NCBI GenBank assembly: GCA_905195005.1
Contig: CAJJUC010000008.1
Coordinates: 1 to 31,763, forward strand
Direction: 5' to 3'
Length of the DNA: 31,763 nt
From: an uncultured Eubacteriales bacterium
Lineage (GTDB): Bacteria; Bacillota; Clostridia; UMGS1883
The position numbers and the translations under genes are program-made. Positions 9,985 to 18,133 of the stretch are shown piece after piece. Every line of letters starts with the position of its first letter. The first letter of the stretch is position 1. Under the pieces are notes generated by a model that saw only the letters and a list, made by a program, of their open reading frames with translations, had not been told where the DNA came from and ran no database searches.

Positions 9985-12660
9985 TTACTCAATAATAAAG
10001 ACTTCTTTTGCTGTCAGAACCTGCAGCCTGAACACAATAGTGTCATTTTCCTTGATACTGTCAACGCTCGTTAAAACAGGCAGCCCCCTGTCATTATTTT
10101 TGGATACTTTGTAAACCGTTGTTGTTGTTCTTATATTTGCCAGCTGAGAATTGGCAGATTCCTTTGTATAGAATTTAATGTATCCGTCCTCAACGGAATC
10201 AACGGTTGCATAAACATGTCTGCCGTTTGCGTCAATGCTTGTCTTGCTTGCATTGAAACGGGTGTCCACAGTGCCGTTGGGGTCGAGCTCACCGGAACTG
10301 AGTGTTCCGCCCTTTGTATCGTATCTGTAAATAATGAAAATTTCGTTTATCATTCCGTAATCATTCACGGCATACTGGATAATATCGTTCGGCTGCAGCT
10401 TAAAATAATCAAGGTCATGTATGGTGCTTGTGGCGGAATCCGTAACCTCATCAGCAACAAACACGCCGTTTTTATCCGAATCCTTATTGGCAAAGACTAT
10501 CTTTGCACGCGTGTCGCCGTCTTTATCAACAGCCCACTTAAATCCTTTTACAACCGAGAACGAAGTGTAGTCCTCCACTGCTCCCGATCCGCCGGCGCCC
10601 CTAAACACCATTGCCGTTGCAATGTCTATATTGCTTTCTCCGATGGTGTACGCCTTGTAAGACCATGTATACTGCGTCTGTGTTTCAAATTTGCTCATTG
10701 AGGTTGAATATGCGTTTTCATCGTCAAGATCCTCGGGAACTCCGAACATCGCCGTGTTGTCCCCTATCGCAAACTGCGAGCCGTCGCTCGGACTGAAGAA
10801 AATGCTGTCACGGTAATAAAGCGCCTTGTCCGAGGATATCAGCTTAAGCGTTCCTGCGGAGGACGGCGTGTCTGATCGTATCGTATCAACAACGCTGATT
10901 TTTTTATCATCCGTCAGCGTGAATCTGATAAGCTCGCCTTTTTTTATGGTATTGATGATATAATCGTTATCCTTTTCATCGCCCGTATTATATTTCACTC
11001 CGTCAATCTGCACCCGGTCCTTAAGGTCGTAAATTCCCCATTCTCCGTACTCATCGAACACTTTATACTGAGTTGTTTTATCAAGTCTGCCTTTTTCTCC
11101 TGCCGCAAAGAAGATTCCGTAGCTTCTTCCTTCATCCTCTCCCGAGCGGAATGCGGCTATCTTTCCGCGGTAGTCAAGATAAAATACCCCGCGCTGTCCG
11201 CTTTTCAGAGTTTCCGAAAAACCGGGAGCATAATTATATTCGTTTTTATTTATAATCACATAGCTTTTCCCGTTTTCTTCTCCGAAGCCCTCAACCTTTC
11301 CTTTTACGGTATCTCTTACAATATGAATAACTATTTTCTTTTTTCCTGTGCTGTTTTTGCTTTCGGAAACGGTAAGAACATCCCATATTTTAATGTCCGA
11401 AAGCTCCGCCTTCGTCCCGTTAGCTTCATTAATAACGGTGATATTATCATGATTAACATCCATCTTCAGAACAGAGCCGTCCTGCCTGTTTTCGATTTCT
11501 CCGTTCACCGCGTCAACCGATTTCACAACAATGTTTTCGTATGAAGTAATAATAATCACATCTGTAAGCGAATCGCTGTTGTTATCGATAAATTTCACAA
11601 TACCATAGTCGGGAATAAGATTTTTCAGCGTTCCGTATCCGAGATAACATTTTCCGTTCATAATCACGCTGACACTTGTGCTGACGTCAATATTTCTTAA
11701 GCTGAAAGCTTCATCACGGTAATAAACGCGCTGACCTGTGATATTTTCCTTTTCTATGTCCTGCGCTTCAACGACAAGCTGCTTATTTTTAGAAGCTTTT
11801 CTCTCCATATAAACTATCGTGTCAAGATTATTATTTTCTTTTTTGAAATAATATGTCACACATGAACCGATATAATCATCACATTCAAATGCTGCGTTAT
11901 ATACCGTATCATTTACTTCTATCTGCCCCGCATTTAAACCGGAGCGCTGAGATGTTAGCGTTGTATCTTCATTGCCGGTAACAATACCGTCCTCTTCATA
12001 AATATCATAAAGCTCATTCAGCAAGGTATGCTCGCTGTCAAGGCTGTAGCCTGCATCATCGCCGCTGACGGAATCCATCACCATTGCCGGCATATCCAGA
12101 CTGTTTTCAATCAGCTTGTATACATCCCTAAACGTAATCCGGTCATTTGCGCCGGCTTTAACTCCGTCAAACAGATGGTTATCCGCTGCAATTTTTCTGT
12201 AACCGTTCGGATATCCGCCCTTTGCCTCTGCCATTATCTTATACCCTGCGGCATTTATCAGAAAAACGGTTGCTTCATCCAGCGTTACATTTCTTAACGG
12301 ATGAAAAAGATTATCCCCTGTTCCGGAAATATACCCTAAGCTGCGCAGAAAATTAATTTCTTCCGCACCGTCGGCGCCATCCTCAATATCGGCAAATGAG
12401 CTTTCTGTGTTCTCAGGCTTAATATCGGAAATATTAGCGAAATCCACAATAATCTTTGCCATATCAGCCCTTGTTACCACGCTGTCAAGATCGGCATAGG
12501 CCTCTGTTATTACTCCCAGATAAAGAAGCTTTTCCACAAATTGCTCTTCTGCTTGTATAATACCCTTATTTTCAATATCATTTTCCGCAGAACCGATAAC
12601 CGTTACAAACGACAGTGCAATTATTAGAATAACAGCAGTTATAACTCGAATTTTTTTCAC
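9985..12660 (-). CDS. Large SLH-domain surface protein with unknown C-terminal region
   Basis: This protein has 891 residues and starts at a GTG preceded by GGGAGG. Residues 1-25 are a signal peptide. About 36-205 holds three SLH-like repeats: 'KLLYLGVITEAYADLDSVVT', 'FADIEDGADGAEEINFLRSL' with 'VTLDEATVFLINAAGY', and a third around 'ANDRITFRDVYKLIENSL'. The remaining ~690 residues are beta-rich and built of short modules that look alike in pattern ('VKSVDAVNGEIENRQDGS', 'VKGKVEGFGEENGKSYVIIN', 'YATVDSVEDGYIKFYT'). I do not recognise a family, and no catalytic motif is visible. The layout (N-terminal wall anchor, long beta-rich array) fits an S-layer-like or scaffold protein. It is the first gene after the DMT permease, and 23 bases separate it from the next SLH gene. 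Confidence 0.87.
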   Translation of the reverse strand: MKKIRVITAVILIIALSFVTVIGSAENDIENKGIIQAEEQFVEKLLYLGVITEAYADLDSVVTRADMAKIIVDFANISDIKPENTESSFADIEDGADGAEEINFLRSLGYISGTGDNLFHPLRNVTLDEATVFLINAAGYKIMAEAKGGYPNGYRKIAADNHLFDGVKAGANDRITFRDVYKLIENSLDMPAMVMDSVSGDDAGYSLDSEHTLLNELYDIYEEDGIVTGNEDTTLTSQRSGLNAGQIEVNDTVYNAAFECDDYIGSCVTYYFKKENNNLDTIVYMERKASKNKQLVVEAQDIEKENITGQRVYYRDEAFSLRNIDVSTSVSVIMNGKCYLGYGTLKNLIPDYGIVKFIDNNSDSLTDVIIITSYENIVVKSVDAVNGEIENRQDGSVLKMDVNHDNITVINEANGTKAELSDIKIWDVLTVSESKNSTGKKKIVIHIVRDTVKGKVEGFGEENGKSYVIINKNEYNYAPGFSETLKSGQRGVFYLDYRGKIAAFRSGEDEGRSYGIFFAAGEKGRLDKTTQYKVFDEYGEWGIYDLKDRVQIDGVKYNTGDEKDNDYIINTIKKGELIRFTLTDDKKISVVDTIRSDTPSSAGTLKLISSDKALYYRDSIFFSPSDGSQFAIGDNTAMFGVPEDLDDENAYSTSMSKFETQTQYTWSYKAYTIGESNIDIATAMVFRGAGGSGAVEDYTSFSVVKGFKWAVDKDGDTRAKIVFANKDSDKNGVFVADEVTDSATSTIHDLDYFKLQPNDIIQYAVNDYGMINEIFIIYRYDTKGGTLSSGELDPNGTVDTRFNASKTSIDANGRHVYATVDSVEDGYIKFYTKESANSQLANIRTTTTVYKVSKNNDRGLPVLTSVDSIKENDTIVFRLQVLTAKEVFIIE

Positions 12661-12735
12661 GGTTTTTTCCTCCCTATAACTTCAGTTTTGCAAGGCATCT
12701 TACCGCTGCCCGCCATACAATCAGGCTATATTAAA

Positions 12736-13617
12736 TCATAGCTCGAATGCTTTTATTATTACAAAAGATAATACTCCCAATATGATTCCCGCAGTGCTTC
12801 TGACTGTCAGCTTTTCCTTATATACCGTTGCAGCCACAATTGCCGCAATTACGGTGCTTCCGCCGTTAATGAATGTAAAAAGGATTACCGGCGGAACAAT
12901 AGCTGTTGCCAAAGTTGCGAGCTGGTTTATAATCAACAGTGCGGCAGCAAGAATTACGCTGTATGCAATAAGAGATTTGGGCATAGGCTCCATCTCACGT
13001 TTTCCTTTGGCAAAAGGCACTGCCGCCAGCATTACAATACCCACAATCCCAAATGATAAGAATGAAAAGGCAGACACATCGCCGTCGGGCACATATTGCG
13101 TGAACATTTGCTGTGCCATCATTGTAAGACCGTCAGCCAGCATAACGCCGATAAGAAACAACACTGTTTTTACGGAAAACCCTTTGACTGTCACCCTTGA
13201 CCCCATTATCATTAAATATGCAGCAAACATAAACATGGCAAATCCAACCCACTGCATAGCTGCTATCGGTGTATTGAATAAAAACACACCTGTCAAACAC
13301 GGAATGATCATTCCTGCCGTTCCGAACAATGCAACGAGCGATACCATACCTGTTTTCATTGCATACAGTGAAAATGATATGGAACTCGCCAGCATTGTTC
13401 CCGAAAGCAGCGACAGAAGCAGCGTCGGTGCATTTATCCTTAATCCGTTTCCGCCAACAATTATCAATGCCAAAGCCAGTGCAGCCGATATGCATTGCCT
13501 TATCCCGTTAAAACGAAGAAGCTCCGGAACTCCTTCAACCATCAGGCTTGTTTTTTTCTCGTACAGATGCTGCGCAAAACGGCACATCAGTATAACGGCT
13601 ATATATAATACTCCCAT
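12736..13617 (-). CDS. EamA/DMT-superfamily membrane transporter
   Basis: This protein has 293 residues and starts at an ATG preceded by AAGGAG at good spacing. It is very hydrophobic, with about ten predicted membrane segments arranged as two halves, each with the small-residue-rich helices of the drug/metabolite transporter superfamily (for example 'VALFGTAGMIIPCLTGVFLF' in the first half and 'FINGGSTVIAAIVAATVYKE' in the second). EamA proteins export or exchange small metabolites across the inner membrane; the substrate cannot be read from sequence. It lies between the second GH20 gene (104 bases upstream, with a possible promoter in the gap) and the SLH block. It may therefore open a second transcription unit or be a passenger. 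A 300-codon antisense frame over it is a by-product of its codon usage. Confidence 0.85.
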   Translation of the reverse strand: MGVLYIAVILMCRFAQHLYEKKTSLMVEGVPELLRFNGIRQCISAALALALIIVGGNGLRINAPTLLLSLLSGTMLASSISFSLYAMKTGMVSLVALFGTAGMIIPCLTGVFLFNTPIAAMQWVGFAMFMFAAYLMIMGSRVTVKGFSVKTVLFLIGVMLADGLTMMAQQMFTQYVPDGDVSAFSFLSFGIVGIVMLAAVPFAKGKREMEPMPKSLIAYSVILAAALLIINQLATLATAIVPPVILFTFINGGSTVIAAIVAATVYKEKLTVRSTAGIILGVLSFVIIKAFEL

Positions 13618-13680
13618 TTATTTCTCCTTGATTCTCAGATGTTTGCAAAAGCTCTCAAGCGGCTTTTATTTCTTCAATAT

Positions 13681-13709
13681 ATGATAATTATTGCGGAAAT
13701 ACCTGCCAA
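13681..13709 (-). promoter_or_regulatory. Possible sigma-A promoter for the DMT permease and SLH block
   Basis: Read on the minus strand, TTGGCA (13704-13709) and TATCAT (13681-13686) are separated by 17 bases. Both hexamers are near consensus, and the position about 65 bases before the permease start is reasonable. Such boxes arise by chance in AT-rich gaps, so this is moderate evidence that the downstream block can be transcribed separately. Confidence 0.4.
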
Positions 13710-13721
13710 GCTTTATTTTTA

Positions 13722-15602
13722 TTAATACGGACTTGCAATTTTGTCCGGACTCCACAACACGTTCATAGTGGTGTTGTTATGCGACCATTTATGAACATAC
13801 GGAAGCCGCGGCTCCTCAAGCTCCTCAAGGCAATCGATTTCATTATTCAGATAAGCATTGAGTCTGCTTATGGCGGTTTTGCATCTTTCTTCAATAATTC
13901 CATAGCGCCGCCCAATCTCCTGCCATCCGAAGGTTTTATAATACTTGTGCCACTGCTCATAATGAGCGTCCCTTACCTTGTCCGCCAGCCGCATAACCTG
14001 CGGAATTTTCTTATCCGCACATTCCTTTAAAAACGCCGTATCATGTTCTTTATATGCATTCAATATATCTCTTCCAAGGTCGCCCTTAACAGAAATTGCT
14101 TCCGCCAATGCCCTATGAAAATCAAAGATATATGACCACTCACTGTATTTATCCGAATACTCTTTATATGTTAAAGCGAGCTTTTTGTAATACTCGCCGA
14201 ATTTTTTCCCTTCGTAATCCTTATCAAACAACCCCATCATTATATCCTCGCATAAAAGCACCATGGAAGCCGCACCGTGAACCTGATCCCTTACGCTGTA
14301 ATCCGGTCTGGGGTAACAGTCCGGATATTCCAAATCCGTAAGCTTCCTGAATGCGGAAGCAGGCACCTTGAACAAGGCTTCAAAATCCTTTGCGATTTTT
14401 TCTTCCGAAATGGTTTGATAATATTTATGCTCGGCAAAATAGCTGAGTCCCAGCAAGCCCTGAAAATAGTTTGCAAAATCGCCGTACCAAAAGGTTGCGA
14501 AAGCCTTTTTAACACCAACCTTTTTGCAGGCAGTCAGAGCCGCATTCGTTACCAATATAGTCCTGTCGTACTCAACACTGTTTGATATCCATACCCAAAT
14601 TCCGCCGGCAAACCACACATCGTCAAAATTTTGCGTGTGTTTTTTCAGCATCTGTTCGTACTGGTGTTCATAAGGAGTATAATAATCCCAGCAAATCGGC
14701 GAAATGGCATCCGAACCGATTGACTTCACAAAGTCGCATACGTTATTATCGGCTCCGTAGCTTACCCCCGATTGCGAGCGTTCAAAGAGCATGTCGCTCC
14801 ACATCATAACCTTTTTATTATATTTTTTTAGAATAGCAATTACTTTTTCCAGATGCTCGAAAAATAATTCATCCTGATTTCCTTCAGTTCCGTGAATCTC
14901 CTTGTATCTTCCCGTTCCGAGGTCATAAGCCTCATCCATGCCGATATTGATTTTGTCCGAGGTGAAGCTATCCGCAAGCGTTTTAACGCAGGCTTCGATA
15001 AATTCGTATGTTTTTTCGCTCTGCACAAGCAGAGTTTTTTCCGTGTCACACAAATCCTCCGCAGCATACCACTGCAAAAATCTGCCCAGGTGAGACAAAA
15101 ACTGCACACAGGGGATCACTTCAATGCCGAAAAGCTGCGCATATGCCACTGTTTCTTTTATTTCCTCAGGCGTATATGCACCGGACATATATCCGAAATA
15201 CGGATAACCTTCTACTTTATATGCGCACGGGATTGACATGAGATATGTGTCAAGACCCAGCACTGCCATATACCGGAACCAAGCCTTATGGCCCTCCATG
15301 CTGAATTTGTTGAGATTAATTTCGGGGGAGCATCCCATTGTCTCGAATACTTCCCTTTCTTCGATAACAAAGCTGTCATTTCCGCTTAGGGCGCAAATCA
15401 TCTGACCCAATGCGCGGAAAAAATTAATCGGCTTATTATATTCTATAACTGCTTCCGATTTGTCACATTTGACAAAAACATCCTTATCGGATTTTTTGAC
15501 ATTAATTTTAATATCCTTTTGAAACTTAAATGCACTAAGATGATTGACAATCTCATTAAATCCGTTTTGAATTTCGGATATTTCCCCATGTATGGTTATC
15601 AT
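13722..15602 (-). CDS. Divergent GH20-like beta-N-acetylhexosaminidase, cytosolic
   Basis: This protein has 626 residues and starts at an ATG preceded by AAAGGAGG. There is no signal peptide, so it should be cytosolic. An N-terminal alpha/beta domain (1-85) precedes a TIM barrel that carries the GH20 acid pair in 'INIGMDEAYDLGTGRYKEIH' (Asp223-Glu224). A helical C-terminal domain completes the length typical of cytosolic enzymes such as streptococcal GH20C (from memory). It is a paralogue of the protein at 26723-28615 but differs at key places. The paralogue's VDLSRN becomes PEINLN, so the arginine expected to contact the terminal sugar is leucine (Leu97). YTEDVY becomes SIPCAY, QTLGHLE becomes QFLSHLG, and TWGDDG becomes FWYGDF. 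The catalytic pair is kept, so an active enzyme with altered specificity is more likely than a dead one; that is inference. An intercistronic hairpin precedes it. Confidence 0.85.
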   Translation of the reverse strand: MITIHGEISEIQNGFNEIVNHLSAFKFQKDIKINVKKSDKDVFVKCDKSEAVIEYNKPINFFRALGQMICALSGNDSFVIEEREVFETMGCSPEINLNKFSMEGHKAWFRYMAVLGLDTYLMSIPCAYKVEGYPYFGYMSGAYTPEEIKETVAYAQLFGIEVIPCVQFLSHLGRFLQWYAAEDLCDTEKTLLVQSEKTYEFIEACVKTLADSFTSDKINIGMDEAYDLGTGRYKEIHGTEGNQDELFFEHLEKVIAILKKYNKKVMMWSDMLFERSQSGVSYGADNNVCDFVKSIGSDAISPICWDYYTPYEHQYEQMLKKHTQNFDDVWFAGGIWVWISNSVEYDRTILVTNAALTACKKVGVKKAFATFWYGDFANYFQGLLGLSYFAEHKYYQTISEEKIAKDFEALFKVPASAFRKLTDLEYPDCYPRPDYSVRDQVHGAASMVLLCEDIMMGLFDKDYEGKKFGEYYKKLALTYKEYSDKYSEWSYIFDFHRALAEAISVKGDLGRDILNAYKEHDTAFLKECADKKIPQVMRLADKVRDAHYEQWHKYYKTFGWQEIGRRYGIIEERCKTAISRLNAYLNNEIDCLEELEEPRLPYVHKWSHNNTTMNVLWSPDKIASPY

Positions 15603-15633
15603 GTTTGACCTCCTTTGATGATAGGCTTGGCGA

Positions 15634-15662
15634 CAGCAAGCTGCAATTTATGCAGCCTGCTG
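15634..15662. repeat. Intercistronic hairpin between the carbohydrate-binding protein gene and the second GH20 gene
   Basis: Two 12-base arms, CAGCAAGCTGCA and TGCAGCCTGCTG, separated by ATTTA, form a strong stem-loop with a single mismatch. No T-run follows on the minus strand, so it is not a standard terminator. In this position it could slow or partly stop read-through, or protect the upstream message end. Confidence 0.6.
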
Positions 15663-15703
15663 CCACATGCCTTAGCTAAATGCCGTACTCTTGAGTCTGC
15701 GCT

Positions 15704-18070
15704 TTATTTAGTCACCGTCTGATGCGGCGTAACAGCGGCAAGAGAATTGTCTTTAAGAACGAAAAGCTTTGCTGTGGTTGCTTCGCTGTCGGTAATATCA
15801 ATATACTCCGTAGTATTCATTCCATCGGTTACTGTTACGGGAAGTGATTTTACAGACGACAGAACATCGGCATTTTCGCCCTTATAGGTTGCGATATACA
15901 ACCTTAAATTAACAGGCTTCGCAATACCGCTCGCAGTAATTGCGCATTCGCCTGTAATGCTGTCTCCGTTCCAGTTATTCAGATAGGGAATAACCGAGAA
16001 AACAGTTTGCGTTACCGTTCCTGCGTAAACGCTTTGCGCAGCGCCTGCCTTGCCATCGCTTTCAACGGGCAGAACCTCAAGCTTGAGCTGCTTGCCTGCC
16101 CATGCTTCGGGGATTGTATAATCATGGAAATCCGCTGCTTTAACAAGATCAAGCGTTGACCAATCCGTCCCGTTTACGCTTCCGAGAACGCGTACATAGG
16201 AAATTCCTTCAACATCCTCTCCGGGGATAAAGTCATAGGAAACTCCGATTTTTGAACCGGGCGCAACTTCACCTTCAAGCTTAACGTTTTTCACTTCCGA
16301 AGCGATTCCGCTGATTTCTTCAACCTTAACGTCCGCAATTGACCAGGTTGCCGTCATGGGATTTTCGGGATCGCCCACACTGAAGCCTAAAAGCGGCATT
16401 CTGTAGCTCTCTCCGAGATAATCCCAGTTATATACTCCCGAAAATTCCTGCCACTCATTCGTGAGATTCCAGTTTGCGTTATTCGCCGCCTGCTCGGCGC
16501 TCCATGCATCCTCTTTGGAAAGCGTTGCTCCCGAAATATACTGGTAGTCGTATGAGGGAGATTCCGCACTGCCTGCATTTACATTCCAGTCACCGATATA
16601 CTTTGTGTTTCCGCCTCTGTCAAGAACTGCGAAAACGGGAACCGAAGCAGCGTCTGTGCCGATGTTCACCGTTGCGCCGTTTTTGTCAACGTAGCTTTCT
16701 GCCTTTGCCTTAAAGGTGATTTTGTATGTTTTGTTGTCTTTAATCTGAACATGCTGCTTTAACGAATCGTTTGTGTTTACCATTCTGTAAGCGGTGTCAA
16801 AGCTTGCGTCCTTTTCAAGCTTGGTTTCATCGGCAAAATACCATCCGGCATTGGATATTGCTTCGCTCTTATCGATTGTTCCGTAATTAACCGCGCCCTG
16901 ATAAGGCATGTCGAGCGGCTGAATATTCATGTCCGACATATATACCTGACTTCCGGCGCCGTTATAGATATGTACTCTGAAATCAACTCTGCCGTCAATT
17001 CGTTCATCAAAGGTGTTAAGCCCCTGAAAATAAATCCACTCGTAATACTTCCAGTCCGCGGTTATTTTTTCCCCGCTTGAGATAGTTGGCCATTTTTGAA
17101 TTCTCTCGTCAATTTTCTGACCCTTATTGTTATATACGACAATGCCCACAGTACCGGGAATTGCACCCTCTGCAAAATCTGCCCGCGCCCAAACGCCTAT
17201 TTTATATGCCTTGTTGTGCCACAGGGAGGCAATGTTTTTATAAAGGTTGACGAATCCTGCTTTTGTGTCGTTAGGGGTGAATTCTAATCTATGAGAATAC
17301 CCGGCAACATACTCCGGCGGAACGTATTGAGCCCCCTCATGAGCATACCATCTTGTTTTTTTGGGGCAATCACTGCTCCAATCATACTCACCGAACGTGA
17401 TTTTGTCCTCAACAATCGGTTCGGAATATATGGGTTCAATAATAAAATCATCAATTGAGAAAACATACTTGTTTCCGCCGCTTTCAATGTTACTAAGCTC
17501 TCCGCCGCCGCCGAGGCGAAGTCCGATTAATCCAACCGCACCCGTGTCAACAGCTTCATCATCCGATTGAACAACGTAAATCATTTTGGGCAGCGTTATT
17601 TCCTTGCTGATATGAACCCATTCATCCGTCTTGAGATCAACATCTCTGAACGTAAACGGATAATAGCCGTTTCTTCCCGTTTCGGTTGTACAATGATATA
17701 CGAAATTGACCGCGTTGTTCTTAAGAGATATACCGTCAAGCCTTACCCAAGCGGAAATTCTGTACTTCACCTCGGGAATGAGCTTCATCTTAAAGCCTAT
17801 GTCCGCTCCGTCTTCGCTTATGGTTATACGAGCCGCGCGGCTGCTTCCGTTTGCACCGACAACGTACGCAATTTCAGCGGATGCAGCGCTGGGAACAATA
17901 TTGCCGTTCTCCAGCTCCTGCGTGATATTGTCGTTTTCAAACGTTTTGTAGAGGCACATATAATCCTCATAAATGTCCACCGCACCGGGAACCGCTGCAA
18001 GGGAGGTTACCCCCGTCATGCCGATTAACGACAATACGAGCAGCAAAGAAATAATTGTTTTTTTCATCAT
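15704..18070 (-). CDS. Secreted protein with three carbohydrate-binding jelly rolls and Ig-like tail
   Basis: This protein has 788 residues. Tandem ATG codons (18070, 18067) both suit the AGGAG upstream. A signal peptide covers 1-26. Three CBM-like jelly rolls follow: about 31-215 ('YRISAWVRLDGISLK', 'FSIDDFIIEP'), 225-388 ('YKIGVWARADFAEGA', 'VYMSDMNIQPL') and 390-587 ('YKITFKAKAESYVD', 'WSIADVKVEEI'). An Ig or Fn3-like domain covers about 590-690 and a short beta domain 690-788 ('YIDITDSEATTAKLFVLKD'), a tail common on clostridial carbohydrate-active proteins. No catalytic centre is visible, so a binding or presentation role outside the cell is likely. It lies downstream of the GH105 pair and before the second GH20. 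Its paralogue is cut by the left window edge. Confidence 0.88.
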   Translation of the reverse strand: MMKKTIISLLLVLSLIGMTGVTSLAAVPGAVDIYEDYMCLYKTFENDNITQELENGNIVPSAASAEIAYVVGANGSSRAARITISEDGADIGFKMKLIPEVKYRISAWVRLDGISLKNNAVNFVYHCTTETGRNGYYPFTFRDVDLKTDEWVHISKEITLPKMIYVVQSDDEAVDTGAVGLIGLRLGGGGELSNIESGGNKYVFSIDDFIIEPIYSEPIVEDKITFGEYDWSSDCPKKTRWYAHEGAQYVPPEYVAGYSHRLEFTPNDTKAGFVNLYKNIASLWHNKAYKIGVWARADFAEGAIPGTVGIVVYNNKGQKIDERIQKWPTISSGEKITADWKYYEWIYFQGLNTFDERIDGRVDFRVHIYNGAGSQVYMSDMNIQPLDMPYQGAVNYGTIDKSEAISNAGWYFADETKLEKDASFDTAYRMVNTNDSLKQHVQIKDNKTYKITFKAKAESYVDKNGATVNIGTDAASVPVFAVLDRGGNTKYIGDWNVNAGSAESPSYDYQYISGATLSKEDAWSAEQAANNANWNLTNEWQEFSGVYNWDYLGESYRMPLLGFSVGDPENPMTATWSIADVKVEEISGIASEVKNVKLEGEVAPGSKIGVSYDFIPGEDVEGISYVRVLGSVNGTDWSTLDLVKAADFHDYTIPEAWAGKQLKLEVLPVESDGKAGAAQSVYAGTVTQTVFSVIPYLNNWNGDSITGECAITASGIAKPVNLRLYIATYKGENADVLSSVKSLPVTVTDGMNTTEYIDITDSEATTAKLFVLKDNSLAAVTPHQTVTK

Positions 18071-18133
18071 TAACCACTCCTAAAATTTATTTTACCTCTC
18101 CGGGTAATATGTTTTTGGGAAGCGCATTTTCAA

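Noticed and set aside
10216..10701. Plus-strand frame of 161 codons over the large SLH gene
   Set aside because: Cys-rich, patternless translation without a ribosome site; a shadow of the minus-strand gene.
13640..13662. Possible terminator after the second GH20 gene (AAAAGC / GCTTTT)
   Set aside because: The stem is only six pairs, mostly A-T, and is not followed by a T-run on the minus strand.
12782..13684. Plus-strand frame of 300 codons over the DMT permease gene
   Set aside because: It is antisense to a clear membrane protein with a good ribosome site; its translation has no coherent hydrophobic or domain pattern and no ribosome site of its own.
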